The notes: a model not told the origin generated them from the sequence alone. Numbered from the stretch's first letter, positions 8,340-17,160 are shown. The stretch: DNA of 64,000 nt from Romboutsia ilealis (GCF_900015215.1 NZ_LN555523.1:730912-794911), one strand, 5' to 3'. Program-made: numbers and translations.

Positions 8340-9836
8340 ATGAATATAAATTACGAAGTTAATAGATTAATAAATTTTGCGATTCAAAATAATTTAATAG
8401 ATAAGTTAGATGCAGTTTATGCATCTAACTTATTATTAGAAGTATTAAACTTAGATGAATTTGAAGAAGTTGAAGTTGATGAAAAACTTCAAACAGCAAC
8501 ACCTATACTTGAAAATATGTTAGACTATGCAGTTGAAAAAGGTATGATAGAAGATACAACAACTGAAAGAGATTTATTTGATACAAAAATAATGAATGCT
8601 TTAATGCCTAGACCATCAGAAGTCATAAAAACTTTTAATGAAAAGTATGAAAATAACAAAGAAGAAGCAACTGATTACTACTATAAAATGAGTATAGCTT
8701 CAAATTATATAAGAAAAGATAGAACTGATAAAAATATAGTTTGGAAAACTACAACAGAATATGGTGATTTAGATATAACTATAAACTTATCTAAGCCTGA
8801 AAAAGATCCAAGAGATATAGCGAAAGCGAAACTTATGAAATCTACTTCATATCCTAAATGTTTATTATGTAAACAAAATGAAGGATTTAGAGGAAATATA
8901 AATCATCCGGCTAGACAGAACCATAGAATAATACCAATGGAATTTGCAGGAGAAAATTGGTTTTTACAATACTCTCCATATGTATATTACAATGAACATT
9001 GTATAATACTTAATGCAAAACATACTCCTATGAAAATATATAGAAAGACATTTGAAAATTTATTAGGATTTGTAGAAAAATTACCACACTACTTCGCAGG
9101 TTCTAATGCGGATTTACCAATAGTTGGTGGATCAATACTTTCTCATGATCATTACCAAGGTGGACACTACACATTTGCAATGGAAGTTGCTCCAATTGAA
9201 GAAACTTTCGAAGTTAAAGGATATGAAAATACTAAAGTTTATCGTGTTAAATGGCCAATGTCTGTTATAAGACTTAATGGAGAAAATAAAGAAGAAATCA
9301 TAAATTTAGCAGAACATGTATTAAATACATGGAAAAATTACTCTGATGAAAGTGTTGAAATACTACATGAAACAGATGGAGAGCTACATAATACTATAAC
9401 TCCTATAGCAAGAATAAAAAATGGTAAATATGAACTTGATTTAGTACTTAGAAATAATCGTACAAATGAAGCTCATCCTATGGGAATATTCCATCCACAT
9501 AATGAAGTTCATCATATAAAGAAAGAAAATATAGGTTTAATAGAAGTTATGGGATTAGCTGTACTTCCTGCGAGACTTAAAAATGAGATAAATAGCTTAG
9601 GAGAACTTTTAGTATCAGGTATTAAGAATATAGATGATAATGAAAGTTTAAATCACCATGGAAGTTGGTATAAGTATATAGTAGGAAATTATAGTAATAT
9701 AAATAAAGAAAATGTAGATCAAATACTTATAGATGAAGTTGGTAAAAAATTCTCTACAGTACTTGAACATGCTGGAGTATTTAAGCGTGATGAAGAAGGT
9801 ATAAAAGCATTTAATAAATTTATAAATTCATTATAA
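8340..9836 (+). CDS. galT: UDP-glucose--hexose-1-phosphate uridylyltransferase (class II GalT)
   Basis: A 498-residue protein of the Gram-positive type II GalT family, which is longer than the E. coli enzyme. Visible signatures are CLLCKQNEGFRGN, the His-rich SHDHYQGGHYTF segment and the downstream HPMGIFHPHNEVHH stretch. It transfers UMP from UDP-glucose to galactose-1-phosphate. It starts 9 bases after galE with GGGGGAT upstream. The order galK-E-T matches a complete Leloir pathway for galactose use. Confidence 0.96.
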   Translation: MNINYEVNRLINFAIQNNLIDKLDAVYASNLLLEVLNLDEFEEVEVDEKLQTATPILENMLDYAVEKGMIEDTTTERDLFDTKIMNALMPRPSEVIKTFNEKYENNKEEATDYYYKMSIASNYIRKDRTDKNIVWKTTTEYGDLDITINLSKPEKDPRDIAKAKLMKSTSYPKCLLCKQNEGFRGNINHPARQNHRIIPMEFAGENWFLQYSPYVYYNEHCIILNAKHTPMKIYRKTFENLLGFVEKLPHYFAGSNADLPIVGGSILSHDHYQGGHYTFAMEVAPIEETFEVKGYENTKVYRVKWPMSVIRLNGENKEEIINLAEHVLNTWKNYSDESVEILHETDGELHNTITPIARIKNGKYELDLVLRNNRTNEAHPMGIFHPHNEVHHIKKENIGLIEVMGLAVLPARLKNEINSLGELLVSGIKNIDDNESLNHHGSWYKYIVGNYSNINKENVDQILIDEVGKKFSTVLEHAGVFKRDEEGIKAFNKFINSL

Positions 9837-9849
9837 GGAAAATTTAATT

Positions 9850-10854
9850 ATGAAAACAACTATAGTAGATGTAGCAAAAGCTTGCAATGTTTCTGTAGCC
9901 ACTGTGTCGAGGGTTATAAATGGGAATTATCCTGTAAAAGAAGAAACAAAAGAAAAAGTATTAAAAGTAATAGAAGAACTACAATATAAACCTAACACAC
10001 AAGCTAGGGACTTAATAAAGAAGCAGTCTAGTACTATAGGTGTAGTAGTTCCAAGTATAAGTAATATGTTCTTTACTAACGTTATAAATGGTATAGAAAG
10101 TTATTTTGAAAAATCAGAGTACTCAATTTTTTTATGTATAACTGAACATGATAAAGACAAAGAGATATCAAGAATAAATGAGCTTATATCCAGAAACGTA
10201 GCTGGTATAATAGTTGTTGACCCGGGAATAGATAACGTGGAATCAAAATATTTTGATCAAGTAGCAAAATATCTACCGATGGTATTTGTAAATAGATACT
10301 CAGAAAGTTCACATATATCATCAGTATATAATGACCAAGAAAATGGAGCAAGGCTTGCTATTAATTACCTCTTATCTAAAAATCATAAAAATATAGCATT
10401 TATTCGTGGAGATAATAGTTATTCTTATGATATAAAAGAAAAGGTATACAAAGAAATGATGAAAGATATAAATAATTTCAAAGAAGAGTTTATAGTAAAT
10501 ATAGGCCATGGAAATAGTATACAAACAGTTAATAAAACAATGAAAGAGGGAATAAAGTTATTAAGTTTAAATAAAGATGTAACGGGAGTATTTGCTTGTA
10601 ATGATCTTATGGCTATAGGTATTATGAATGCATGTAAGAAGCTTAATATAAAGATTCCAAATGATTTGTCCATAGTTGGATATGATAATATTGAACTTAG
10701 TGAAATGGTAGAGCCAAAATTAACAACAATAGATCAAAATATGTTTTTACTAGGTAAAAACTCAGCTATATTATTAAATGAAAAAATAGAAAATAATAAT
10801 AAATATAGCAAAAGTATAGTACTGAATAATCATCTAATTAAAAGAGATACTTAA
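9850..10854 (+). CDS. galR: LacI/GalR-family repressor of the gal operon
   Basis: A 334-residue regulator with an N-terminal LacI helix-turn-helix (VDVAKACNVSVATVSRVING, residues 5-24), the hinge helix near NTQARDLIKKQSS, and a periplasmic-binding-protein-like effector domain. It starts 13 bases after galT with AAGGAAA upstream. Encoded last in the operon it should control, it most likely binds the twin operators before galK and is released by galactose or a derivative. The effector is inferred, not seen. Confidence 0.88.
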   Translation: MKTTIVDVAKACNVSVATVSRVINGNYPVKEETKEKVLKVIEELQYKPNTQARDLIKKQSSTIGVVVPSISNMFFTNVINGIESYFEKSEYSIFLCITEHDKDKEISRINELISRNVAGIIVVDPGIDNVESKYFDQVAKYLPMVFVNRYSESSHISSVYNDQENGARLAINYLLSKNHKNIAFIRGDNSYSYDIKEKVYKEMMKDINNFKEEFIVNIGHGNSIQTVNKTMKEGIKLLSLNKDVTGVFACNDLMAIGIMNACKKLNIKIPNDLSIVGYDNIELSEMVEPKLTTIDQNMFLLGKNSAILLNEKIENNNKYSKSIVLNNHLIKRDT

Positions 10855-10855
10855 A

Positions 10856-10888
10856 ACCTATGGGAAAAATTTACCCCATAGGTTTTTT
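10856..10888 (+). terminator. Terminator of the gal operon
   Basis: AACCTATGGG pairs with CCCCATAGGTT, followed by TTTTTT. The T-tract is also the left edge of a diverged copy of the 195-bp repeat. Confidence 0.9.
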
Positions 10889-11040
10889 ACGTACAAGGAA
10901 ATTATATTATAAAAATACATATGGATAATCTCTGTATAATAGACAGAGCAATAGTTTTATAAGTGCAAAAAATTATATTTTAAGCAATGGATTTATCTAA
11001 AATTATTTGCTAACGCATCGCTTAATCTAAGCGTATTTTG
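10882..11040 (+). repeat. Diverged copy of the 195-bp terminator-associated repeat
   Basis: It begins at TTTTTTACG in the gal terminator, then follows the family in order: AAGGA, a TGGATAA block, a block resembling GTTTTGAGCGTAAAAAA, AAGCAATGGA, and a last part (about 11007-11040) that aligns over 34 bases with the GC-rich right end of the good copies and ends in TTTT. Internal deletions and many transitions mark it as old. Confidence 0.55.
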
Positions 11041-11060
11041 TATTTATAAAAAAATATAAA

Positions 11061-11082
11061 AGTTAAGGTTAAGTTAAGGTTA
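11061..11082 (+). promoter_or_regulatory. Tandem 11-bp direct repeat, possible response-regulator site
   Basis: AGTTAAGGTTA occurs twice in direct tandem (11061-11071 and 11072-11082), one helical turn apart, 42 bases before the start of a secreted-protein gene. Direct repeats of about 11 bp are typical binding sites for OmpR/PhoB-family response regulators. Confidence 0.5.
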
Positions 11083-11124
11083 AAGCTAATACTAATATAA
11101 ACAAAATAATTTAAGGAGGACAAT

Positions 11125-11496
11125 ATGAAACTAAATAAGAAAAACATAATATTAGCATCAATATTAGGATTAACATTAATGAGCTCTAATTTTAATTTAT
11201 CAAATGCACAAGAATTAATTACACAACCACAAAATTCATGTGAGCAACAACATCCAAATTGTAAGATGATGCATAGAAAGAGCATATTTAAGGAAAGTGT
11301 AGAAAAATTAGAAGTAGAAGGTGTTCTTACTCAAGATGATATAAAAAGTATAAAAGAGTATTGTAAAGAACAGATGATTAAGAAAGAAAAAGAAAAATCT
11401 ATTGAACAAGTTGAACAAATGGTTAAAGATAATGTAATAACTAAAGAAAAAGGTGAAAAACTTAAACAAGCTATAACAAATAGTAAAGGAGAATAA
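11125..11496 (+). CDS. Small secreted helical protein (DUF2680-like)
   Basis: A 123-residue protein with a clear signal peptide (basic MKLNKKN, hydrophobic core, cleavage probably after NLSNA near residue 28). The mature part has a Cys/His/Met-containing stretch (CEQQHPNCKMMHRK), then a helical segment with GVLTQDDIKSIKEY resembling the repeats of Clostridial DUF2680 proteins, which usually lie near two-component systems. GGAGG precedes the ATG and the 11-bp direct repeat precedes the gene. The CxxxxxxC/His/Met patch could bind metal, but that is a guess. Confidence 0.7.
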   Translation: MKLNKKNIILASILGLTLMSSNFNLSNAQELITQPQNSCEQQHPNCKMMHRKSIFKESVEKLEVEGVLTQDDIKSIKEYCKEQMIKKEKEKSIEQVEQMVKDNVITKEKGEKLKQAITNSKGE

Positions 11497-11501
11497 TAAG
11501 A

Positions 11502-11541
11502 AAAGGAACTCTTGATAATAATTCATGAGTTCCTTTCTATA
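11502..11541 (+). terminator. Intrinsic terminator
   Basis: AAAGGAACTC pairs with GAGTTCCTTT, with TTGA/TCAT extending the stem. It lies between two convergent genes. Confidence 0.8.
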
Positions 11542-11568
11542 TATTAATGTATCACTAGATTTTTAACA

Positions 11569-12801
11569 TTATTTATTATTAGATTTTTTAGTAGATTTAT
11601 TTTTTATATTTTTCTTAACAGATTTACTCTCTTTAGAATCTTTAGGTTTTCTAGTTTGTTTAAACGCAGCATCAACAAGTTTACCTTCTTTTAAATCTTT
11701 TTTCTTTATATCTATATTAAAGTTTCTCTTGTAGTCTCTTATAGTAGATAGATTTTGATTAGTAACTATTGATATAGCATCACCTTTTCTATTTCCTCTA
11801 GCAGTTCTACCACATCTGTGTACATACTCATTTTTTCCTGGTGGGAAATCTAAGTTAAATACATGAGTAACATCAACTATATCAAGACCACGAGCAGATA
11901 AGTCTGAAGATACTAGTATTTTAGATTTGCCTATTTTAAAGCTATTTAAAGCATTTTTTCTATCTTCTTTTGTCATTCTACCGTATATACCAACAGCCTT
12001 ATAACTATGATAGTTTAATTTTGCAGTTATAACTTCTATACTATCTTCGTCATTAACAAATACTATAGCACGTTTTGGATTAGTTGCAGCGATAGCTTTT
12101 CTAAGCAAGGTAAACTTATCACGTCTATCTCCATGTAAATACATATGATTTATATTTGGATTTATAGGTTCTTCATCTATTTTTATAACTTCAGGCTCTT
12201 TCATTACATTGTTTAATATATCTAGAGCAGTTTCATTTAAACTAGCTGAAAATCCTAGAAGTTGTCTATCTCTTAATGTAGTTTTAATTATATCCTTTAC
12301 AACTGATACATTATTTCCACTAAGTAAACTATCAACTTCATCAAGTATTATAGTTTTTATAGTATGTGCTTTTAATTTCTTTTGCTTTATTAAATCTAAA
12401 ACTCTACCAGAAGTCCCAACTACTATATGAGGCTTTATAGCTTTTATATTTTTTATTTGTTTTTGAATATTTACTTCTCCTATTAAAGAAAAAGCAGTAA
12501 CATCGAAATTAGAATTAGATGATAAAAGCTTTGCTTGATCTGTTATTTGCATAACCAATTCATGAGTTGGAGCAAGTATTAAAACTTGAGTTTCTCTTTT
12601 TGTAGAATCTATTTTTTCAAACATTGGAAGTAAATATGATAGGGTTTTACCGCTTCCTGTTTGTGCATTTACTATTAAATCTTTGTTATCAAGTATTTTA
12701 TTTATAGTAAGGCTTTGAACCTTAGTAGGCTCGGTTATATTTTGTTTTTTTAAGCCATCAATTAAATTCTTATTTAAGTTTAATTCATTAAATGTAGTCA
12801 T
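11569..12801 (-). CDS. DEAD-box ATP-dependent RNA helicase
   Basis: A 410-residue core helicase: Q-motif region at the N-terminus, motif I AQTGSGKT (about 41-48), PTHEL, GTSGR, motif II DEVD instead of DEAD, motif III SAS instead of SAT, then RGLDIVDVTHV and HRCGRTARG in the second RecA lobe. A Lys/Ser-rich basic tail of about 40 residues follows and probably binds RNA. Such proteins unwind structured RNA in ribosome assembly or mRNA decay. The DEVD variant occurs in other clostridial helicases. AAGGAG precedes the start; monocistronic. Confidence 0.93.
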   Translation of the reverse strand: MTTFNELNLNKNLIDGLKKQNITEPTKVQSLTINKILDNKDLIVNAQTGSGKTLSYLLPMFEKIDSTKRETQVLILAPTHELVMQITDQAKLLSSNSNFDVTAFSLIGEVNIQKQIKNIKAIKPHIVVGTSGRVLDLIKQKKLKAHTIKTIILDEVDSLLSGNNVSVVKDIIKTTLRDRQLLGFSASLNETALDILNNVMKEPEVIKIDEEPINPNINHMYLHGDRRDKFTLLRKAIAATNPKRAIVFVNDEDSIEVITAKLNYHSYKAVGIYGRMTKEDRKNALNSFKIGKSKILVSSDLSARGLDIVDVTHVFNLDFPPGKNEYVHRCGRTARGNRKGDAISIVTNQNLSTIRDYKRNFNIDIKKKDLKEGKLVDAAFKQTRKPKDSKESKSVKKNIKNKSTKKSNNK

Positions 12802-12892
12802 ATATTTCTCCTTCGTTATTTATATATATCTAATTATACACATATTATATAAAAAATTACACTAAATAAAATATAAAATAATATTTTATATA

Positions 12893-13014
12893 ATCTGTTG
12901 CGATAGTTATTTTATTAAGTATATTGAAATTATTATATAAGTTTTTTTATTATTAAAATATAGATTGATATAATCCAGTATTTTAAATGATTATATTTAA
13001 CTAGCGCAACAAGT
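12893..13014 (-). repeat. 122-bp MITE of the IS982 group (copy 1)
   Basis: The ends (ATCTGTTGCGATAGTTA on the left, CTAGCGCAACAAGT on the right) are near-inverted copies of each other and match the terminal repeats of the IS982 element at 47.2 kb. The interior aligns along its length with the copy at 54.0 kb in reverse orientation. It has no coding capacity. It lies in the gap before the lactate dehydrogenase gene, whose remaining leader (13015-13248) shows nothing I recognise. Confidence 0.8.
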
Positions 13015-13248
13015 TAATGTAGAAAAGGAGATTTAAGATTAATTATAGCATTTTGTATATATTTAATATTAATAATTAAATCTAAAATTGCACAAAATAT
13101 ATAAAAGAGAAATAACATTAGATATAATTAAATATCAAATAAAATTTAATTAAAAATATCACAAAGTATAATAAAAAAGCATAAAATATGGTAAAATGTA
13201 CAATGTATACAATTGATAAATTAAATACACTTTATAGGGAGGACAATA

Positions 13249-14193
13249 ATGAAGAAGAATAAAGTTGTAATAGTTGGAACAGGTATGGTAGGTATGAGTT
13301 ACGCTTACTCTATGGTAAATCAAGGGACATGTGAAGAATTAGTTTTAATAGATTTAGATAAAAAGCGTGCAGAAGGAGAAGCAATAGATTTAAATCATGG
13401 TCTTAGTTTTGCACCTAGAAAAATGAATATATATGCTGGTGATTATAGTGATTGTAAAGATGCATATCTAATATGTATAACAGCAGGTGCTATACAGTTA
13501 GAAGGTGAAACTAGACTAGATTTACTTCATAAAAATACTAAGATAATGAAGTCTATTGTAAATGAGATAAAAAAGTCAGGATTTGATGGTATAATATTAG
13601 TTGCTGCAAATCCAGTTGATATAATGACTTATGTTTGTTGGAAATTATCAGGATATGATAAATCAAAAGTAATTGGATCAGGAACAACATTAGACTCAGC
13701 TAGACTTATGTACACATTAGGTGAAAGGTTAGATGTAAATCCAAAAGATATAAACGCATATGTTATAGGAGAGCATGGTGATTCTCAATTTGTGGCATGG
13801 AGTTACGCACTATGTGGAGTTCAACCAATATATCAAATCGCGTCAAGAAAAGATAGCAAGATAAGATTTGAGGATTTAGAGAAAATAGAAGATGAAGTTA
13901 GAAATATAGCGTATAAGATAATAGAATGCAAAAAATCAACATATTATGGTATAGGCATGGCTTTAACAAGAATAACTAAGGCAATACTTGAAAATGAAAA
14001 TAGTGTGCTTACAGTATCTTCATATTTAAATGGGGAGTATGGTCATGACGATGTATATATTGCTGTGCCAAGTATAGTTAATGAAAATGGTGTAAGAGAA
14101 GTTATTCATCTTCCATTAGATAATGAAGAAAAGGAAAAGTTAGACAAATCTGTCGAAATAATGAAAGAAAATATAAATAAGCTAGATATATAA
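13249..14193 (+). CDS. ldh: L-lactate dehydrogenase
   Basis: A 314-residue NAD-dependent dehydrogenase of the LDH/MDH superfamily. The nucleotide-binding VGTGMVGMSYA is at about 9-19, and the catalytic His lies in the IGEHGDSQFVAW motif (about 175). It reduces pyruvate to lactate, reoxidising NADH in fermentation. GGGAGGA lies upstream. The identity as lactate rather than malate dehydrogenase rests on overall similarity and the lack of an extra Arg in the mobile loop, so it is strong but not absolute. Monocistronic. Confidence 0.9.
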   Translation: MKKNKVVIVGTGMVGMSYAYSMVNQGTCEELVLIDLDKKRAEGEAIDLNHGLSFAPRKMNIYAGDYSDCKDAYLICITAGAIQLEGETRLDLLHKNTKIMKSIVNEIKKSGFDGIILVAANPVDIMTYVCWKLSGYDKSKVIGSGTTLDSARLMYTLGERLDVNPKDINAYVIGEHGDSQFVAWSYALCGVQPIYQIASRKDSKIRFEDLEKIEDEVRNIAYKIIECKKSTYYGIGMALTRITKAILENENSVLTVSSYLNGEYGHDDVYIAVPSIVNENGVREVIHLPLDNEEKEKLDKSVEIMKENINKLDI

Positions 14194-14196
14194 AAA

Positions 14197-14234
14197 AATA
14201 AGAAGTTGAGAGATTCTCAACTTCTTATTTTTTT
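14197..14234 (+). terminator. Intrinsic terminator
   Basis: AAGAAGTTGAGA pairs with TCTCAACTTCTT around GAT, followed by a long T-tract; strong. Confidence 0.95.
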
Positions 14235-14415
14235 ACAAAATTATAAAACTGTTTAATTTTAGGACATGAGTAATTAAAAGTAGATATTATTAATGTATTA
14301 TTTTAATGTCGAAAATATATTTTTTACAAAAATGATATGATAATTGTATATACTTTCAAATTTTGTTATACTAATTAAAGTAGAGTATACAATAATAAAA
14401 GGTGGGGACCTAAAA

Positions 14416-14634
14416 ATGATAGGAAATAAGGATAGCTTAATAGGATCATTGTTAAATGGTGGAAATGTGTACAGATTAAAATGTCAAAATTGTGAAGCTG
14501 TATCAGTTCAAATAACAGAAAATAATGGACCAGATTATACATGTCTTGATTGTGGAGGTAGATGTGTTATATTTAAGGAATTTTTAGCAGACAAGGAAGA
14601 CGTTATCTTTTCGATGAAGGGGATAAGAGATTAG
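14416..14634 (+). CDS. Small zinc-ribbon protein
   Basis: A 72-residue protein; the start at 14416 is chosen because AAAGGTGGGG sits just upstream, while the longer frame has none. CQNC (about 23-26) and CLDCGGRC (about 42-49) form two CxxC knuckles of a zinc ribbon. The N-terminus is a short amphipathic helix. Such small zinc ribbons often act as regulators or RNA/protein adaptors. No family name can be given; terminator follows at 14659. Confidence 0.7.
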   Translation: MIGNKDSLIGSLLNGGNVYRLKCQNCEAVSVQITENNGPDYTCLDCGGRCVIFKEFLADKEDVIFSMKGIRD

Positions 14635-14658
14635 AATATAAAGTTATAATTATAGAAT

Positions 14659-14704
14659 ACCCTATATAGATATGAGTTTTACATATAAGCTATATAGGGT
14701 TTAT
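14659..14704 (+). terminator. Intrinsic terminator
   Basis: ACCCTATATAG pairs with CTATATAGGGT over a 20-base loop, then TTTATT. It separates convergent genes. Confidence 0.75.
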
Positions 14705-14711
14705 TGTATGT

Positions 14712-15269
14712 TTATATTTTTTTTATATAATATATAATCATGATAATACTTCCAAATAAAGCATCTATCATATCATGCATAGTGTCGGTAAGTCCTCCTT
14801 GTTGCGTATTCATTTTGAATAGCGTATCTAAGGAATATTCAATAATTTCACAAACAGAGGCAAATCCCATTGCAAAAAAGAAGAGTAGTATAACTATTAA
14901 TAATTTATTAGTAAAATTACTTATTTCAACAATTTTAATAATATTAAAACCAATCTTAATAGTTATAAAACCAGACCAAAAGTGTAAAAAATCATCATAG
15001 TGTTTTATACTATCATAAAGTCTAAATGAAGATCCAAAAACTAAACAAAATAGTATAAATAAACTTCCAACTATATATAGACTACTATCTAATATAAGAA
15101 AATTTTTAGAATAGACCCATCTAAGAATTAAATTGATGATAAATGCAATTGTAGGTAGACCTACATTTTTATAATCTTTGTTAAATAAAAAATATCCTAT
15201 AGAAATTATATATATTATACAAATAACTGTATCAAAATAATTTATTTTTTTAGTTTCATAATATACCAA
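14712..15269 (-). CDS. Membrane protein, DUF2238/YjdF-like
   Basis: About 185 residues with five to six membrane helices. The conserved-looking polar residues DDFLHFWSG, CEIIEYSLD and GGLTDTMHDMIDALFG match the pattern of the DUF2238 (YjdF) membrane family, whose function is not established. The only start in frame near the 5' end is a TTG that abuts AAAGAGG with almost no spacer, so the true start is uncertain. Stands alone on the minus strand. Confidence 0.6.
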   Translation of the reverse strand: MVYYETKKINYFDTVICIIYIISIGYFLFNKDYKNVGLPTIAFIINLILRWVYSKNFLILDSSLYIVGSLFILFCLVFGSSFRLYDSIKHYDDFLHFWSGFITIKIGFNIIKIVEISNFTNKLLIVILLFFFAMGFASVCEIIEYSLDTLFKMNTQQGGLTDTMHDMIDALFGSIIMIIYYIKKI

Positions 15270-15460
15270 CCTCTTTATTTATTTAAATATATTTTATGCA
15301 ATAAATTAAAAAATTATAAAAATAAAATTATATGCCGCTATTTAAAATAGTCAAATTATCTATAATTCTTATAATTAATATTCAAAAAATCTATTTTAGA
15401 AATTATTAAGTAATCTTAACAATATAAATATATATATTTATATTGTTATAGGGGGAGATT

Positions 15461-15868
15461 ATGGATGATAAAATATTAAAAAATGATTTAAGTCTAGATA
15501 AAAGAAAACTTCTAGATAAATATAACTTAACTTGCTCAGAAGATTATATCTGGGAGTTTAGGCATAGTAAATATCATACAGTAAAATATTTTTCTCATAA
15601 GTTTGCGAAAAATCATTCTACATTGGCTTTAGTCTTTTATATAAATAGATTGTGCTATGCGAAAATTAAGTATTTTGAAGAGAACCTTTATAAATATGAA
15701 TCATATAAATATATATTTAAAAAGGGATTTTCTAAATGTGAAATGTATGATATGGAATTTTTATTTCATAAGCCAAGTGAAAGATTTATTGATATTAGAA
15801 GTTTAAGAGAAATAAAGAGTATTGAAGAGTTTAAGAGATTTTGTAAGATATTAGAAGAACTAGAATGA
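15461..15868 (+). CDS. Hypothetical protein, 135 residues
   Basis: A protein with a clear RBS (AGGGGGAG) and normal codon use. It is rich in aromatic residues and Lys (for example YIWEFRHSKYHTVKYFSHKF), predicted soluble, with a helical C-terminus (SLREIKSIEEFKRFCKI). No motif is recognised. A terminator hairpin AGTAATAT/ATATTACT with T6 follows immediately (15869-15907) and runs into a copy of the 195-bp repeat. Confidence 0.7.
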   Translation: MDDKILKNDLSLDKRKLLDKYNLTCSEDYIWEFRHSKYHTVKYFSHKFAKNHSTLALVFYINRLCYAKIKYFEENLYKYESYKYIFKKGFSKCEMYDMEFLFHKPSERFIDIRSLREIKSIEEFKRFCKILEELE

Positions 15869-15901
15869 AGTAATATAATAAGAACATATTAACCATATTA
15901 C

Positions 15902-16100
15902 TTTTTTACGCTTAAGGATATTATAATACTTAAAAAATGTGGATAAATTCTGAATGTAAGTAATATTAATAAATTGGTTTTGAGCGTAAAAAAGATTTTG
16001 AAATACTTCGTCCACGCAGTGGCTCAAGCAACGGACGAAGTCGTTGGCGATATGAAGTGTTTCGCCGACACGTCGCTCAAGCGAAGCGAATTTTTTATTT
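15902..16100 (+). repeat. 195-bp terminator-associated repeat, copy A
   Basis: A well-preserved copy. The left edge TTTTTTACGCTTAAGG is the U-tract of the preceding gene's terminator. An inverted CTTTTTTACGCT / AGCGTAAAAAAG pair encloses about 75 AT-rich bases; then a GC-rich right half contains CTTCGTCC/GGACGAAG and TTGGCGA/TCGCCGA stems and ends in GCGAAGCGAATTTTTT. No open frame. Other copies lie at 10.9, 20.5, 38.2, 49.7, 56.5, 59.5 and 63.9 kb, all in the same orientation. Confidence 0.9.
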
Positions 16101-16136
16101 AATTTGAGATATAAAATTACTTAAATCGGATAAATA

Positions 16137-16172
16137 ATAATAATGGCATAAGTATATTTATGCCATTATTTA
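16137..16172 (-). terminator. Intrinsic terminator of the ZIP transporter gene
   Basis: AATGGCATAA pairs with TTATGCCATT, with flanking A/T runs; it lies just after the leftward gene's stop. Confidence 0.85.
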
Positions 16173-16174
16173 TT

Positions 16175-16981
16175 TTATCCAAGAGCAACATCTAAAATCA
16201 TCATAAGTGTAAATCCTATTATTATACCTACTGTTGTTAAATTTTTATTTTCTAAGCAGGCTTCAGGTATTAGCTCAGATGAAACAACGCCAATCATAGC
16301 ACCAGCAGAAAATGATAAAAGTATAGGTAATATACTTCTCATGGAGATAGCCATAAAAACACCTAAAACACCTGCTATAGGCTCAACAAGCCCAGATGCC
16401 TGACCATACAAGAAACTTTTTCCGACTGAAAAACCTTCACGTCTTAAAGGTAGAGATACAGCAGCACCTTCAGGAAAGTTTTGAAGACCTATACCTATAG
16501 CTAAAAGGATTGCACTAGCAACAGTACATCCTGGTATTCCAAGTGCAGAACCACCAAAAGCGACTCCAACAGCTAATCCTTCTGGTATATTATGAAGTGT
16601 AACTGCTAAAACTAATAAAATACTTTTTTTATAAGATTTAAACCTCATTCCATCGTCCACTTTTAAATCTTTAAAAGTAAACTTATCTAAAAATTTATCT
16701 GATAAAACTATAAAAAGTCCACCTAAAATGAACCCTAATGAAGGTATGAACCAAGAATTATATCCTAAATCATCGCAAAGGGATATTGCAGGACTAAGCA
16801 AAGACCAAAAGCTAGCTGCAATCATAACTCCTGCACCAAATCCTAACATAGTATTTAATATACTTTTATTTACATCTTTAAAGAAAAATACAATGCTAGC
16901 ACCTAATGCAGTAATAGACCAAGTAAATAAAGTTGCTAAAAGACCTTGCAGTATAGGATTAAGAGATAAAAACCAAGTCAT
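16175..16981 (-). CDS. ZIP-family metal transporter
   Basis: A 268-residue integral membrane protein with about eight helices. The two metal-site helices show HNIPEGLAVGVAFGG (about 127-141) and NFPEGAAVSLP (about 165-175), the hallmark of ZIP (ZupT/GufA-like) proteins, which bring zinc or other divalent cations into the cytoplasm. The second helix has N instead of H at the first position of the HNxPEG motif, as seen in GufA-type members. GAGGTGA precedes the ATG. Not linked to other metal genes. Confidence 0.92.
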   Translation of the reverse strand: MTWFLSLNPILQGLLATLFTWSITALGASIVFFFKDVNKSILNTMLGFGAGVMIAASFWSLLSPAISLCDDLGYNSWFIPSLGFILGGLFIVLSDKFLDKFTFKDLKVDDGMRFKSYKKSILLVLAVTLHNIPEGLAVGVAFGGSALGIPGCTVASAILLAIGIGLQNFPEGAAVSLPLRREGFSVGKSFLYGQASGLVEPIAGVLGVFMAISMRSILPILLSFSAGAMIGVVSSELIPEACLENKNLTTVGIIIGFTLMMILDVALG

Positions 16982-17107
16982 TATATTGTCACCTCATAAA
17001 AAATTTATAATAGAACTACTATTTTTATAATATGAAAAATAGTGATGGGTGTTACAATAAGAAAATGTAAGTAAAAATATTTATGCATAAAATATTAATA
17101 AAAATAG

Positions 17108-17136
17108 TTGACACTCTAATACTAAACTACTACTAT
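17108..17136 (+). promoter_or_regulatory. Sigma-A promoter of tRNA-Leu
   Basis: A perfect -35 box TTGACA (17108-17113), a 17-bp spacer and TACTAT (17131-17136), 24 bases before the mature tRNA. Confidence 0.85.
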
Positions 17137-17160
17137 TTAAGTATAACATATTTAATATAT

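Noticed and set aside
15902..16100. Repeat considered as a CRISPR array or tandem repeat
   Set aside because: Each locus holds one unit without regular spacers, so there is no array; units are scattered over the window.
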